Origin: Methanospirillum stamsii
GTDB lineage: Archaea > Halobacteriota > Methanomicrobia > Methanomicrobiales > Methanospirillaceae
Direction: 5' to 3'
Length of the DNA: 64,000 nucleotides
Assembly: GCF_046244385.1 (NCBI RefSeq)
Contig: NZ_CP176366.1
Span: forward strand, 1,984,001-2,048,000
How positions within the stretch are numbered: the first letter of the stretch is position 1; the number at the start of each line of letters is the position of its first letter. The notes below the pieces were generated by a model, which saw only the letters and a program-made list of their open reading frames with translations, was not told the origin of the DNA and searched no databases. Positions 14,010 to 21,694 of this stretch are shown here, piece by piece. The translations under genes and the position numbers were made by a program.

Positions 14010-14165
14010 CTAGTCTCGTTCGATTTTTTCGCATCGTACCACCGGTTTTTCATTCATATTCATCACAATCGCTCCTTTTCTCTGTAGGAATTCACCAAGT
14101 CCGATGAATCCGGTTCGATTCTCGTACGCTTCGATAACGTCTGTTCTGACAAAATATGGGGTCAT
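14010..14165 (-). CDS. 51-aa small protein, first gene of replication operon
   Basis: The ATG at 14165 follows GGTGAT and lies below a TATA box. The product begins MTPYFVRTDVIEAYENRTGF and then has G-L-G-E-F-L-Q-R-K-G-A-I-V. This looks like a small helix-turn-helix (first helix with V-I-E-A-Y, second with L-G-E-F-L) but is too short to be sure. As first cistron it may be the operon's own regulator. Between it and 13897 lie about 110 bases with only the doubtful 26-aa frame. Confidence 0.5.
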   Translation of the reverse strand: MTPYFVRTDVIEAYENRTGFIGLGEFLQRKGAIVMNMNEKPVVRCEKIERD

Positions 14166-14224
14166 GATATCACCCGCCCAATTTACCATTTTTATTAGGC
14201 ATTTATGAGGTGTGAAATTCGAGG

Positions 14225-14238
14225 CATATAATATAACC
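14225..14238 (-). promoter_or_regulatory. TATA-like promoter of the replication operon
   Basis: The minus strand reads GGTTATATTATATGCC about 60-70 bp before the ATG at 14165. It would start transcription near 14205-14210 and leave a leader of about 40 bases. The same short region (14166-14306) also holds the end of the integrase gene and an A/T-rich stretch. Confidence 0.5.
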
Positions 14239-14306
14239 GCTCCTCATTTACAAAATTTTTAAATAAAAAGGAAGCGAATGGCCCCTCCCCTAGACTGTAT
14301 TTTTTT

Positions 14307-15599
14307 TTACATATTGATGCTCGCGCTAGTGGCCTTCTCCATCCGCGATTTCTGCTCTTGAAGAAATTCTGTTAGTAAGTCAACATTCTCCAACATCCAT
14401 GCCTGAAAATCAGCGGTTGATGCAAGTTCCTTTTTGTCAAGCGGATGACTACAGATATGACAATATTTTGAAACCGGGCTGTTAATCTCGTGGCAATGAG
14501 GGCAGATTTTTGGTTCAATCTTCCCTTCAGTCACCTGGGTTGTTGTGTGCTCTATTCCATATAATTTGAAGATTTCCCGGTCAGTGTCATCTCCATTCAG
14601 ATGGGCGTAATCTCGGAACATTTTTGTTTCGATGGTTCCCCACATCATCATTTTAATAACCGATTCGCTCACTCCCTGTTGTAACAAATGGGTAATTCGG
14701 GAGTGTCGGAATAAATGTAGTGTAAAATGTCTCTCTATACCCGCTCGTTTCTGTAATCGATCTAGTTGTCGGGAGATTGCTGCATGAGTCATCGGTTTCC
14801 CACGTTCATTCAGGAACACTAAGGAATCCCCGGATGGGTCGCCAGGATAAACAGAACGCCACTTCGTAAGATACTCTTTCGACATAACCAGCCGGACATG
14901 GCGGGTTTTTTCGGTTTTGAATCTGACCGTTGCAACAATCCCGGTCCCATCGAAAGCCAGGTGTGACCATCGCATTTCTCCGATTTCCCCACATCGAAAC
15001 CCCCCTTCATAGAGCGTCATAAACATCGCCCGGTCTCGGTCTGAACAGCACGCTTCGATTAGTGCTGTAATTTCTTCAGGGCTGATGAGATCGGCATCCG
15101 TTTTTGTTGATATTTTTGTAGGAGTTTTTATCGCCCGGATTTTTTTCTCCGGTAAATTGGTTAGTTCTGAATCAATCATCCAAAGAAAAAACGATTTCAG
15201 GATTTGAACAAGGTCGGCTTTAGTGTTCTGGGAATATTGTTCTCCCTTCAATGTCTCCCCGGTTTTTATGGAGTTGACCGCTGTATAAATGGTTAAAACA
15301 TCGGCATTGCGGAAGTCAGTTGTGAGAAACCTTCGGATAGTAACGAGACTGGATATCAGTTTGAGCAATCGTTTTGAGCTTATACGACTTACAACCGTTC
15401 TCTCTGCCAGGTATGCCCGGATAAGGGTTACATCATCCGGAGAGAGTTCGCCCCGTTCAAGGGCATTATTAAGGGTCCGTATTGGATAATCTTTCTTAAA
15501 GTTATGAAACCTGTCGTTATCTGTGTAGATAGTTTGCAGGGGCATCGGGGAAAAAATAGGGGAGTGTACAAGATAAATATTCGGAAGAGAACCGAACAT
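14307..15599 (-). CDS. Tyrosine recombinase/integrase with C-terminal zinc ribbon
   Basis: The frame is open from 15650, inside the tRNA, but starts at 15599 (MFGSLPN) or 15545 (MPLQTIYTDN) are likelier. A TATA-like AATATTTATC about 35 bp above 15545 favours the later one. A SAM-like N-terminal domain is followed by the catalytic domain with G-F-R-C-G-E-I (first Arg), H-L-F-R-H-S-R (HxxR) and M-F-R-D-Y-A-H-L (nucleophile Tyr). A zinc ribbon, C-P-H-C and C-H-I-C, follows near the C-terminus. It should catalyse integration and excision at tRNA-Gly. Unlike SSV-type integrases, the gene stays whole after integration. Confidence 0.9.
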   Translation of the reverse strand: MFGSLPNIYLVHSPIFSPMPLQTIYTDNDRFHNFKKDYPIRTLNNALERGELSPDDVTLIRAYLAERTVVSRISSKRLLKLISSLVTIRRFLTTDFRNADVLTIYTAVNSIKTGETLKGEQYSQNTKADLVQILKSFFLWMIDSELTNLPEKKIRAIKTPTKISTKTDADLISPEEITALIEACCSDRDRAMFMTLYEGGFRCGEIGEMRWSHLAFDGTGIVATVRFKTEKTRHVRLVMSKEYLTKWRSVYPGDPSGDSLVFLNERGKPMTHAAISRQLDRLQKRAGIERHFTLHLFRHSRITHLLQQGVSESVIKMMMWGTIETKMFRDYAHLNGDDTDREIFKLYGIEHTTTQVTEGKIEPKICPHCHEINSPVSKYCHICSHPLDKKELASTADFQAWMLENVDLLTEFLQEQKSRMEKATSASINM

Positions 15600-15623
15600 C
15601 GTGTCCGGATGCGCTGACCGGGA
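14957..15623. repeat. 667-bp direct repeat, right copy (partner 1-667)
   Basis: Identical by eye to 1-667. It covers the first half of the integrase gene and the tRNA-derived core. Homologous recombination between the two copies would remove the intervening element and leave one integrase. Confidence 0.95.
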
Positions 15624-15681
15624 CTCGAACCCGGGTTTAGGCGTTGGCAACGCCTAGTGATGACCACTACACTATCAACGC
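15610..15681 (-). tRNA. tRNA-Gly (anticodon GCC)
   Basis: Minus-strand sequence folds as a standard tRNA: acceptor GCGTTGA/TCAGCGC with one G-T pair, anticodon loop TTGCCAA on stem AGGCG/CGCCT, T-arm CCGGG/CCCGG with TTCGAGT, discriminator A. No CCA is encoded. The 3' 14 bases form the attachment core, so integration rebuilt a complete tRNA. Confidence 0.95.
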
Positions 15682-15707
15682 ATGAAGTGCTCTATAACGT
15701 GAGCTTT

Positions 15708-15722
15708 TTGGATATATAATAA
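15708..15722 (-). promoter_or_regulatory. TATA box of tRNA-Gly
   Basis: Minus-strand ATTATTATATATCCA lies about 30-40 bp before the tRNA 5' end, the expected spacing for a short-leader tRNA transcript. Confidence 0.6.
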
Positions 15723-15808
15723 TGTCGAAATGATATGTCTCGTATAAGTATGAATAATCATCAGAATAATTGGACAGATTGATATTTCCATGCCACTAAC
15801 CTCATACG

Positions 15809-16429
15809 ATGATTCCCCTTATGGTAGACTTTACCGGAAGGAAAGTTATCATATTCGGGGGTGGGGCTGTGGGTGCCAGAAAAGCCCGCTATTTTGTAGA
15901 AGAAGCTGATGTAACGGTATATAGTCGTTCCTTTCACCCGGATTTCTCCTCGATTCCGGTCAGACAGGAGGTACTGGACCTGAGTCCTGATGCTTATTCA
16001 ATCTGCCCGCTTATACAGGATTCTGCTCTTGTAATTGCTGCAACATCAGATCCTGACCTGAACAATATCATCCGGGAGGCATCGGAGTCCGTGCATGTAT
16101 TTTGTAATGTTGCATCAGGTAATCCCGGTGATGTATTCCTCCCGGCAAAAGTAACCGGGAAAAAATTTACTCTTGCTATCAGTACCATTGGATCTGTTCC
16201 TGCAGTTTCACGATTGATACGTGAAGAAATGGAGAAAACGTTCCCGGATATGGACGAACTCATTGAGCTTGGTGAATGGATCCGGGAATCGTTCAGTACA
16301 GACCATGCCGATCCGATATCCGGTCAATCCATTCTCTATACTGCATTACGTGACCCTGAAACACGAAAAGCCCTTTCAAAAGGACAAATGAACGCAAGGG
16401 AATATATCAGGGAGAGGTATGGATCATGA
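15809..16429 (+). CDS. Precorrin-2 dehydrogenase / siroheme synthase N-terminal type
   Basis: The 206-residue protein begins MIPLMVDFTGRKVIIFGGGA and continues V-G-A-R-K-A-R-Y-F, the NAD-binding Rossmann motif of the CysG N-terminal/Met8/SirC family. These oxidise precorrin-2 to sirohydrochlorin, and some also insert iron. The length fits the stand-alone archaeal enzyme. An internal ATG at 15821 is possible. It leads the tetrapyrrole operon, overlapping hemA by four bases. Sirohydrochlorin feeds siroheme, F430 and cobalamin in methanogens. Confidence 0.85.
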   Translation: MIPLMVDFTGRKVIIFGGGAVGARKARYFVEEADVTVYSRSFHPDFSSIPVRQEVLDLSPDAYSICPLIQDSALVIAATSDPDLNNIIREASESVHVFCNVASGNPGDVFLPAKVTGKKFTLAISTIGSVPAVSRLIREEMEKTFPDMDELIELGEWIRESFSTDHADPISGQSILYTALRDPETRKALSKGQMNAREYIRERYGS

Positions 16430-17700
16430 AGGATGCGCTCTTTTCTCCTCTGACCATAACCGGAATCTCTCATCACATCGCCTCGGTAGCTGACATGGAA
16501 GCGGTCAGGTTTTTGGATGAAGAGGCATTCCTCTCCCGTGCCGGGGAATGGTTCAAGGGTGTAGTACTTTTACAGACTTGTAACCGGATAGAGGTCATTG
16601 TACACGGAAGTGCAGATCTTCTGGTGTCTTTCATGGAGAGTGAAGGAAGGTCGGGCTGGCAGGTGTGGGAAGACACCGCTGCTCTTTCTCACCTTCTGGA
16701 CCTTGCTGCAGGACTTGATTCCATGGTCATCGGCGAAGACCAAATCCTTGGTCAGCTCAGAAAAGCACTTTCTATCTCTGAAGAACGCTCGGTTGCTGAC
16801 CCGCTTATCACCCTCTGTATCAATAAAGCAATTCATGCCGGATCAGAAGCCCGGAGTATGAGTGGTATTAACCGGGGTGCAGTATCGATTGGTTCTGCTG
16901 CGGTTCTGCTTGCTGAAGAGCAACTGGGATCCCTGAATGGTCGTCACATCCTGGTACTTGGGACCGGTGAGATGGGTGTCCTGGTGACCCAGGCTCTTGC
17001 TGCAAAAGATCTCTCTGCGATTTATGTTGCAAACCGCACATTTGACCGTGCACAAATCCTTGCAGAAAAAGTAGAGGGGACAGCAGTTCCGATGACTGAC
17101 CTGTACCGGTACCTGACTTTGTCTGACGTTGTTATCTGCTGTACTGCTGCTCCCCATCCGGTTATCAGGGCCGATGAACTGAACGAAGCACTAAAGGTTC
17201 GTTCATGGCCACTTGACCGGAAAAACCACCCACTTATTATTGTAGACATTGCCCAGCCACGGGATGTTGAGGATTCTGTCCGGACAATTCCGGGAGTATG
17301 TCTGTATACTATTGACGATCTCCGGAAAGTAAACGATGATACCTCCCGGTTCAGAAAGGAAGCGGCAGAGAAGGTACGGATGTATCTTGACCAAGAGTTA
17401 GTGCAATTTATTCGCCTTTTTAACCGGAAGGCCGCAGATGAGGTGCTTGGAACACTCCACAGCTGGGCTGAACAGATTCGGACCAGGGAGCGTGACAAGG
17501 CTCTTTCACGGTTATCCGGATATGATGATCGGTATCATGAGGTAATTGACGACCTGACAAGGGTAATTACCCGGAAACTCCTGACCGATGTAACCTTAAG
17601 TATTCGTGCCTGTGCAGAACGTGGAGAGATGCAACTCGCAGAGGAACTGGTTGGTGCAATAACCAGAGGAGAAATGATATGTTCCCGCAAGTTCGATTAA
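16426..17700 (+). CDS. hemA: Glutamyl-tRNA reductase
   Basis: A 424-residue NADPH enzyme of the C5 pathway that converts glutamyl-tRNA to glutamate-1-semialdehyde. Catalytic Cys52 lies in LLQTCNRIEV. The segment GLDSMVIGEDQILGQ is the family signature, and VLGTGEMGVLVTQALAAKDL is the NADPH-binding loop. A helical dimerisation domain ends the protein. Length is typical. It overlaps the dehydrogenase gene by four bases and hemB by 22, so expression should be coupled. Confidence 0.97.
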   Translation: MKDALFSPLTITGISHHIASVADMEAVRFLDEEAFLSRAGEWFKGVVLLQTCNRIEVIVHGSADLLVSFMESEGRSGWQVWEDTAALSHLLDLAAGLDSMVIGEDQILGQLRKALSISEERSVADPLITLCINKAIHAGSEARSMSGINRGAVSIGSAAVLLAEEQLGSLNGRHILVLGTGEMGVLVTQALAAKDLSAIYVANRTFDRAQILAEKVEGTAVPMTDLYRYLTLSDVVICCTAAPHPVIRADELNEALKVRSWPLDRKNHPLIIVDIAQPRDVEDSVRTIPGVCLYTIDDLRKVNDDTSRFRKEAAEKVRMYLDQELVQFIRLFNRKAADEVLGTLHSWAEQIRTRERDKALSRLSGYDDRYHEVIDDLTRVITRKLLTDVTLSIRACAERGEMQLAEELVGAITRGEMICSRKFD

Positions 17701-18659
17701 GAAGACTTCGCAGAAGAAAAATAATCCCCCTTCTTGAAGAAACCCGGATCTCGAATCATGATCTCATCGCTCCCTTGTTTTTTGACGAAGGGGCAGAAGA
17801 AGCCGTGCCAATACAGGCAATGCCCGGACAATTCCGATGGCCGGTCAGGAAGGCCGGAGATGTTGTAACCCGGTTATATAATGCAGGTATTCGTGCAGTG
17901 TTATTATTTGGAATCCCAAAAGAAAAGGACGCAGAAGGTTCCGGGGCTTTTGCATCAGACGGGGTAGTCCAGCAGGTAACCAGGGAGATGAAGTCCATCT
18001 GTCCGGATATGGTTATCATCACCGACCTTTGTGCCTGTGAATACACGGATCATGGTCATTGCGGGGTTATCGGTGAGTCGTGTGATGGCCCGTGTCTCTT
18101 AAATGATCCCTCACTTGAGATGATGCAGCGGATAGCCGTGTCACAAGCAGAGGCAGGGGCAGATATTGTCGCTCCCTCCTGTATGCTTGACGGTATGGTC
18201 TCATCAATCCGGGAGGCGCTGGATGACTACGGACACCAGGATGTTTTGATAATGTCCTACTCCTCGAAATTTGCTTCGTCACTCTATGGACCCTTCAGGG
18301 AAGCAGCAGGTTCGGGATATTCTTTTGGAGACCGGACCGGGTACCAGGCTCCGGTACCTAACAGGCGGGAAGCATACAGGGAATCTGAGCTTGACGCTGC
18401 AGAAGGAGCAGACATCCTCATGGTAAAACCTGCTGGATGGTTTGGGGATATTATTACCGATATCAAACAACTCGGGCTTCCGGTTGCAGCATACCAGGTC
18501 TCCGGAGAATACTCCATGATCCGTGCTGCAGCACAAAATGGATGGCTTGATGAAAAAAGAGTGGTGATAGAGAGTCTGATCTCACTAAAACGTGCTGGTG
18601 CAGACCTGATAATCACGTATTTTGCCGAAGAGGTATGCAGGTGGATTCATGAACAGTAG
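17679..18659 (+). CDS. hemB: Porphobilinogen synthase (delta-aminolevulinate dehydratase)
   Basis: The 326-residue TIM-barrel enzyme joins two 5-aminolevulinate molecules. The metal-binding motif is D-L-C-A-C-E-Y-T-D-H-G-H-C-G near residue 115, with cysteines kept, so a zinc type is likely. The Schiff-base lysines are in M-S-Y-S-S-K-F-A-S-S and M-V-K-P-A-G-W. The start at 17679 lies inside the hemA end. A later start is unlikely, because the N-terminal arm with repeated Arg is typical of the family. Confidence 0.97.
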   Translation: MFPQVRLRRLRRRKIIPLLEETRISNHDLIAPLFFDEGAEEAVPIQAMPGQFRWPVRKAGDVVTRLYNAGIRAVLLFGIPKEKDAEGSGAFASDGVVQQVTREMKSICPDMVIITDLCACEYTDHGHCGVIGESCDGPCLLNDPSLEMMQRIAVSQAEAGADIVAPSCMLDGMVSSIREALDDYGHQDVLIMSYSSKFASSLYGPFREAAGSGYSFGDRTGYQAPVPNRREAYRESELDAAEGADILMVKPAGWFGDIITDIKQLGLPVAAYQVSGEYSMIRAAAQNGWLDEKRVVIESLISLKRAGADLIITYFAEEVCRWIHEQ

Positions 18660-19896
18660 TGAATATTTCAAAAAAGCCAGGGAGATAATGCCCGGGGGAG
18701 TGTCAAGTCCGGTCAGGGCAATTCAGCCATATCCCTTTTACACGATGAAAGGTGAGGGGTCGCGATTATTTACCGCAGACGGGGAGAGTCTTCTTGATTG
18801 CTGTGGTGCATATGGTCCGCTTATCCTGGGCCATGCCTGTCCTCCTGTTAAGGATGCTATCCGAAAAGCCCTGGATAATGGATGGCTTTACGGGACCCCG
18901 ACACCGGCAGAAATTGACCTTGCAGAAATCCTGATTGCAGATTTCCCATCGATTGAAATGGTCCGGTTTGTTACCACCGGGTCAGAAGCGACCATGGCTG
19001 CCATCAGGCTTGCGAGAGCGTATACGAAAAAACCTGATATCGTAAAGATTGAGGGTGGTTTTCACGGGGCACATGACGGGGTGCTTGTCCAGGCAGGTTC
19101 CGGGTGTACAACTCTCGGTCAGCCGGATTCGGCAGGAATACCTGCAGATGTGGTAAAGCATACCCGTCAGGTTCCCTATAATGATCCGGAATCTCTGGTT
19201 AGTGTCTTAGAAAAAAACCCGGACAGCATTGCAGCAATGATCATGGAACCGGTCATGGGTAATATCGGCCCTATCCTTCCAAAGATTGGGTATCTGCAGG
19301 AAGTCAGGAAGATAACTGCCGAACATGATGTGCTCCTTATCTTTGATGAGGTCATCTCCGGATACCGGGTGGGTATCGGCGGAGCACAACAGTATTATAA
19401 TGTAACTCCGGACATCACCACTCTTGGGAAGATAATAGGAGGAGGGCTGCCACTCTCTGCATTTGGTGGGAAAAGAGAGATAATGGAACTTATTGCACCT
19501 GCTGGTCCGGTGTATCAGGCAGGAACATTCTCCGGAAATCCGTTAAGTCTTGCAGCAGGTGTTGCTGCACTTTCACATATTCATGAAATGCCTGGAATGT
19601 ACAGTGCCCTGGATGCAGCAACCTCCCGGATTGGTGAGGCCTGTCAGGATAAAGGCGGCTCATTTGTGAAACTAGGCTCCATGTTCAAGTTCTTCTTCCG
19701 CTCCTCCCCGCCGGAAAACTATTCACAGGCGAAGGAGTCAGATACCATAATATTCCGGGCTTTCTGGGAGAAGATGCTTGCAAAGAAGATCTTTTTGCCC
19801 CCGTCACAGTTTGAAACCAACTTCCTCTCTCTGGCTCATTCGGATTCTGATGTTGAATACCTCTCTTCAGCGTATGCATCATGCCTCTCCGTGTAG
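18649..19896 (+). CDS. hemL: Glutamate-1-semialdehyde 2,1-aminomutase
   Basis: A 415-residue PLP enzyme making 5-aminolevulinate. The start at 18649 (MNSSEYFKKAREIMPGGVSS) follows GGTGG and overlaps the hemB stop. The family motif PGGVSSPVRA is at the N-terminus. The PLP lysine lies in T-T-L-G-K-I-I-G-G-G-L-P, preceded by L-I-F-D-E-V-I-S-G-Y. It follows hemB rather than preceding it, but belongs between hemA and hemB in the pathway. The overlap with hemC is 16 bases. Confidence 0.97.
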   Translation: MNSSEYFKKAREIMPGGVSSPVRAIQPYPFYTMKGEGSRLFTADGESLLDCCGAYGPLILGHACPPVKDAIRKALDNGWLYGTPTPAEIDLAEILIADFPSIEMVRFVTTGSEATMAAIRLARAYTKKPDIVKIEGGFHGAHDGVLVQAGSGCTTLGQPDSAGIPADVVKHTRQVPYNDPESLVSVLEKNPDSIAAMIMEPVMGNIGPILPKIGYLQEVRKITAEHDVLLIFDEVISGYRVGIGGAQQYYNVTPDITTLGKIIGGGLPLSAFGGKREIMELIAPAGPVYQAGTFSGNPLSLAAGVAALSHIHEMPGMYSALDAATSRIGEACQDKGGSFVKLGSMFKFFFRSSPPENYSQAKESDTIIFRAFWEKMLAKKIFLPPSQFETNFLSLAHSDSDVEYLSSAYASCLSV

Positions 19897-20771
19897 GTAC
19901 CCGGGCCTCCAGGCTGGCACGTGCCCAGGCTGAAAAGGTCTGCAGGCTGCTGGAAGATCTGGGAGAAGAGACCGAGATAGTGTTTATCTCAACGGCAGGG
20001 GATGAAAAGACCGGTGTTCCACTTCATGAGATAGGTGGTCAGGGTGTGTTTGTACGGGCCCTTGATGATGCATTAACTGCAGGAACCATAGACCTTGCCG
20101 TTCATTCCATGAAGGATATTCCGGCCGTTCGACCTGATGGTCTTGTCACCTCCGCAATATTACCCAGGGATTCACCTGCTGATTTTCTTGTGACTGATAA
20201 GGAATTATCTGATATACGCTCCATCGGGACATCAAGTACCAGGAGAACTGCTCAATTTCGTCGTGGTTTTCCTCACATCTCTCTCGGTCCGCTCAGGGGA
20301 AATGTAGATACTCGTCTTGCAAAACTTCGAAACGGTGATTATGATGGTATTGTGCTTGCTGAAGCAGGTCTTGAGCGGCTTTCCATGACCCTTGACGGGC
20401 ACCGGATGGATCCCCGTATTCATGTCCCTTCACCAAACCAGGGAACCATTGCCGTGGTAACCCGTATGGATCCATCAATAACTAAAATCATGGAGAAACT
20501 CGATGATCCGGTGACCCGAATCGATACCATGCTTGAAAGACGGGTGATGGAAGAGATAGGAGGAGGATGCTTTACTCCTCTCGGGGTCTACTGCAAAGAC
20601 CGCTACATGATAACCGAGGTGATGTCTCTTGAAGGAGACCGGGAATTCAGGCTTGAACGATTAGTATCTGATTTACAGGATGCCGAAATGTTCGGGCAGG
20701 AAGTCCGGGAAAAAGCAGGAGATCTAATCAGGGAAGCATTTTCCAGACTGGGGATTACACATGGACAATAA
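19881..20771 (+). CDS. hemC: Hydroxymethylbilane synthase (porphobilinogen deaminase)
   Basis: A 296-residue enzyme that polymerises four porphobilinogens. The N-terminus MPLRVGTRASRLARAQAEKV is typical, as are V-H-S-M-K-D-I-P (substrate-binding Lys and Asp) and G-T-S-S-T-R-R-T-A-Q. The dipyrromethane cofactor cysteine is in E-I-G-G-G-C-F-T-P-L-G near residue 233. Length is normal. It overlaps hemL by 16 and cobA by 11 bases. Confidence 0.97.
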   Translation: MPLRVGTRASRLARAQAEKVCRLLEDLGEETEIVFISTAGDEKTGVPLHEIGGQGVFVRALDDALTAGTIDLAVHSMKDIPAVRPDGLVTSAILPRDSPADFLVTDKELSDIRSIGTSSTRRTAQFRRGFPHISLGPLRGNVDTRLAKLRNGDYDGIVLAEAGLERLSMTLDGHRMDPRIHVPSPNQGTIAVVTRMDPSITKIMEKLDDPVTRIDTMLERRVMEEIGGGCFTPLGVYCKDRYMITEVMSLEGDREFRLERLVSDLQDAEMFGQEVREKAGDLIREAFSRLGITHGQ

Positions 20772-21516
20772 AAAAGGAATAGTTTACCTGGTTGGTTCAG
20801 GTCCTGGAGGGATATCTCTGATGACCCACCGAGCCAGGGAAGTAATTGATAATGCACAGGTCATCCTGTATGATCAGCTGCCAGGAGAAGAGATTCTCGC
20901 AAGTCTTCCGGACCATGCGGAAAAGATAGATGTTGGAAAATATGGTGACCATCATGTCCGGGAACAGGATGAGATAGAACAACTGATGGTCAGGTATGCT
21001 GAACAGGGCCTTCGTGTTGTCAGATTAAAAGGCGGAGATCCTTTTCTATTTGGAAGAGGCGGCGAAGAACTTGAGATTTGCAGAGCGCATAATGTTCAGG
21101 TGGAGGTGGTTCCGGGTATCACCAGTGCGATTGCCGTTCCTGCATCGGTCGGAATACCGGTAACACACAGAAAACATGCATCTCAAGTAACAATAATAAC
21201 CGGAAATGAAGATCCTGCCAAGAAAGAGTCCGCAATTGACTGGGAATGGCTGGCAAAAACCACCGGGACCATTGTGATTTTAATGGGTGTTAAAAACCTC
21301 GGAAAAATTGCAGATGTCCTTGTCCAAAACGGAATGAACCCTGAAACACCTGTTGCAATCATTGAACGGGGTCTTCGTCCTGACCAACGGGAGACTATCG
21401 GAACACTGAGAACCATTCATACTCTCTCTCTTGAAAGAGAGGTGCGCCCTCCGGCGGTTATCGTGATTGGTGGCGTGGTCTCCCTGTATACAGGTGAGCA
21501 CATCATATCCCGATAA
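20761..21516 (+). CDS. cobA: Uroporphyrinogen-III C-methyltransferase
   Basis: A 251-residue SAM enzyme making precorrin-2 from uroporphyrinogen III. Signature motifs are V-G-S-G-P-G-G-I-S-L near the N-terminus, R-L-K-G-G-D-P-F-L-F-G-R-G-G-E-E near residue 85 and G-I-T-S-A-I-A-V-P-A. It is the last gene of the operon. hemD (uroporphyrinogen-III synthase), which must act between hemC and cobA, is not in this window. The nearest T-rich terminator-like sequence is near 21575-21600. Confidence 0.96.
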   Translation: MDNKKGIVYLVGSGPGGISLMTHRAREVIDNAQVILYDQLPGEEILASLPDHAEKIDVGKYGDHHVREQDEIEQLMVRYAEQGLRVVRLKGGDPFLFGRGGEELEICRAHNVQVEVVPGITSAIAVPASVGIPVTHRKHASQVTIITGNEDPAKKESAIDWEWLAKTTGTIVILMGVKNLGKIADVLVQNGMNPETPVAIIERGLRPDQRETIGTLRTIHTLSLEREVRPPAVIVIGGVVSLYTGEHIISR

Positions 21517-21629
21517 TCATTTTATGAGAGTTTATGAGAAAAAACCCTCCGGCGCCAATAGAATGCCGGTTAGTAGTGACTTTTCCTTTTTGTAAAAAAC
21601 ATTGTACTTTCGATATTTCAAGACAACAA

Positions 21630-21643
21630 GCCTTATAAGGTCA
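21630..21643 (+). promoter_or_regulatory. TATA-like promoter of secreted-protein gene 1
   Basis: GCCTTATAAGGTCA lies about 50-60 bp before the start at 21695, placing the transcript start near 21660-21668, just before the hairpin at 21666. The core CCTTATAAGG is itself a palindrome. Confidence 0.5.
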
Positions 21644-21665
21644 CATATGAGAGTATGTTTCATCA

Positions 21666-21682
21666 CAAGGCATGAAGCCTTG
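21666..21682 (+). promoter_or_regulatory. Hairpin adjoining ribosome binding site, gene 1
   Basis: CAAGGC-ATGAA-GCCTTG is a perfect 6-bp stem. The ribosome binding site AGGAG begins one base after it, and the ATG lies 10-13 bases downstream. A stem of the same sequence with a different loop precedes the paralog at 22808. Confidence 0.6.
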
Positions 21683-21694
21683 AGGAGTGGAATG

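Larger units (their letters stand above)
654..15623. mobile_element. Integrated plasmid/virus-like element in tRNA-Gly(GCC)
   Basis: The segment is bounded by a 14-bp direct repeat, TGCGCTGACCGGGA, at 654-667 and at 15610-15623. The right copy is the 3' end (acceptor and T-arm) of tRNA-Gly; the left copy is the recreated half-site. An archaeal tyrosine integrase lies against the tRNA, a replication operon with a primase-helicase fills the right half, and most other genes are short and unrecognised. Genes overlap by 1-4 bases far more tightly than in the host part. This is the usual layout of an archaeal integrated plasmid or provirus. No capsid, terminase or packaging ATPase was recognised, so plasmid versus virus is open. 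Confidence 0.85.

Noticed and set aside
15599..15650. Integrase start inside the tRNA gene (15650)
   Set aside because: The frame is open only because it reads through the tRNA. The left copy does not share that upstream sequence, whereas the starts at 15599 and 15545 are in both copies.
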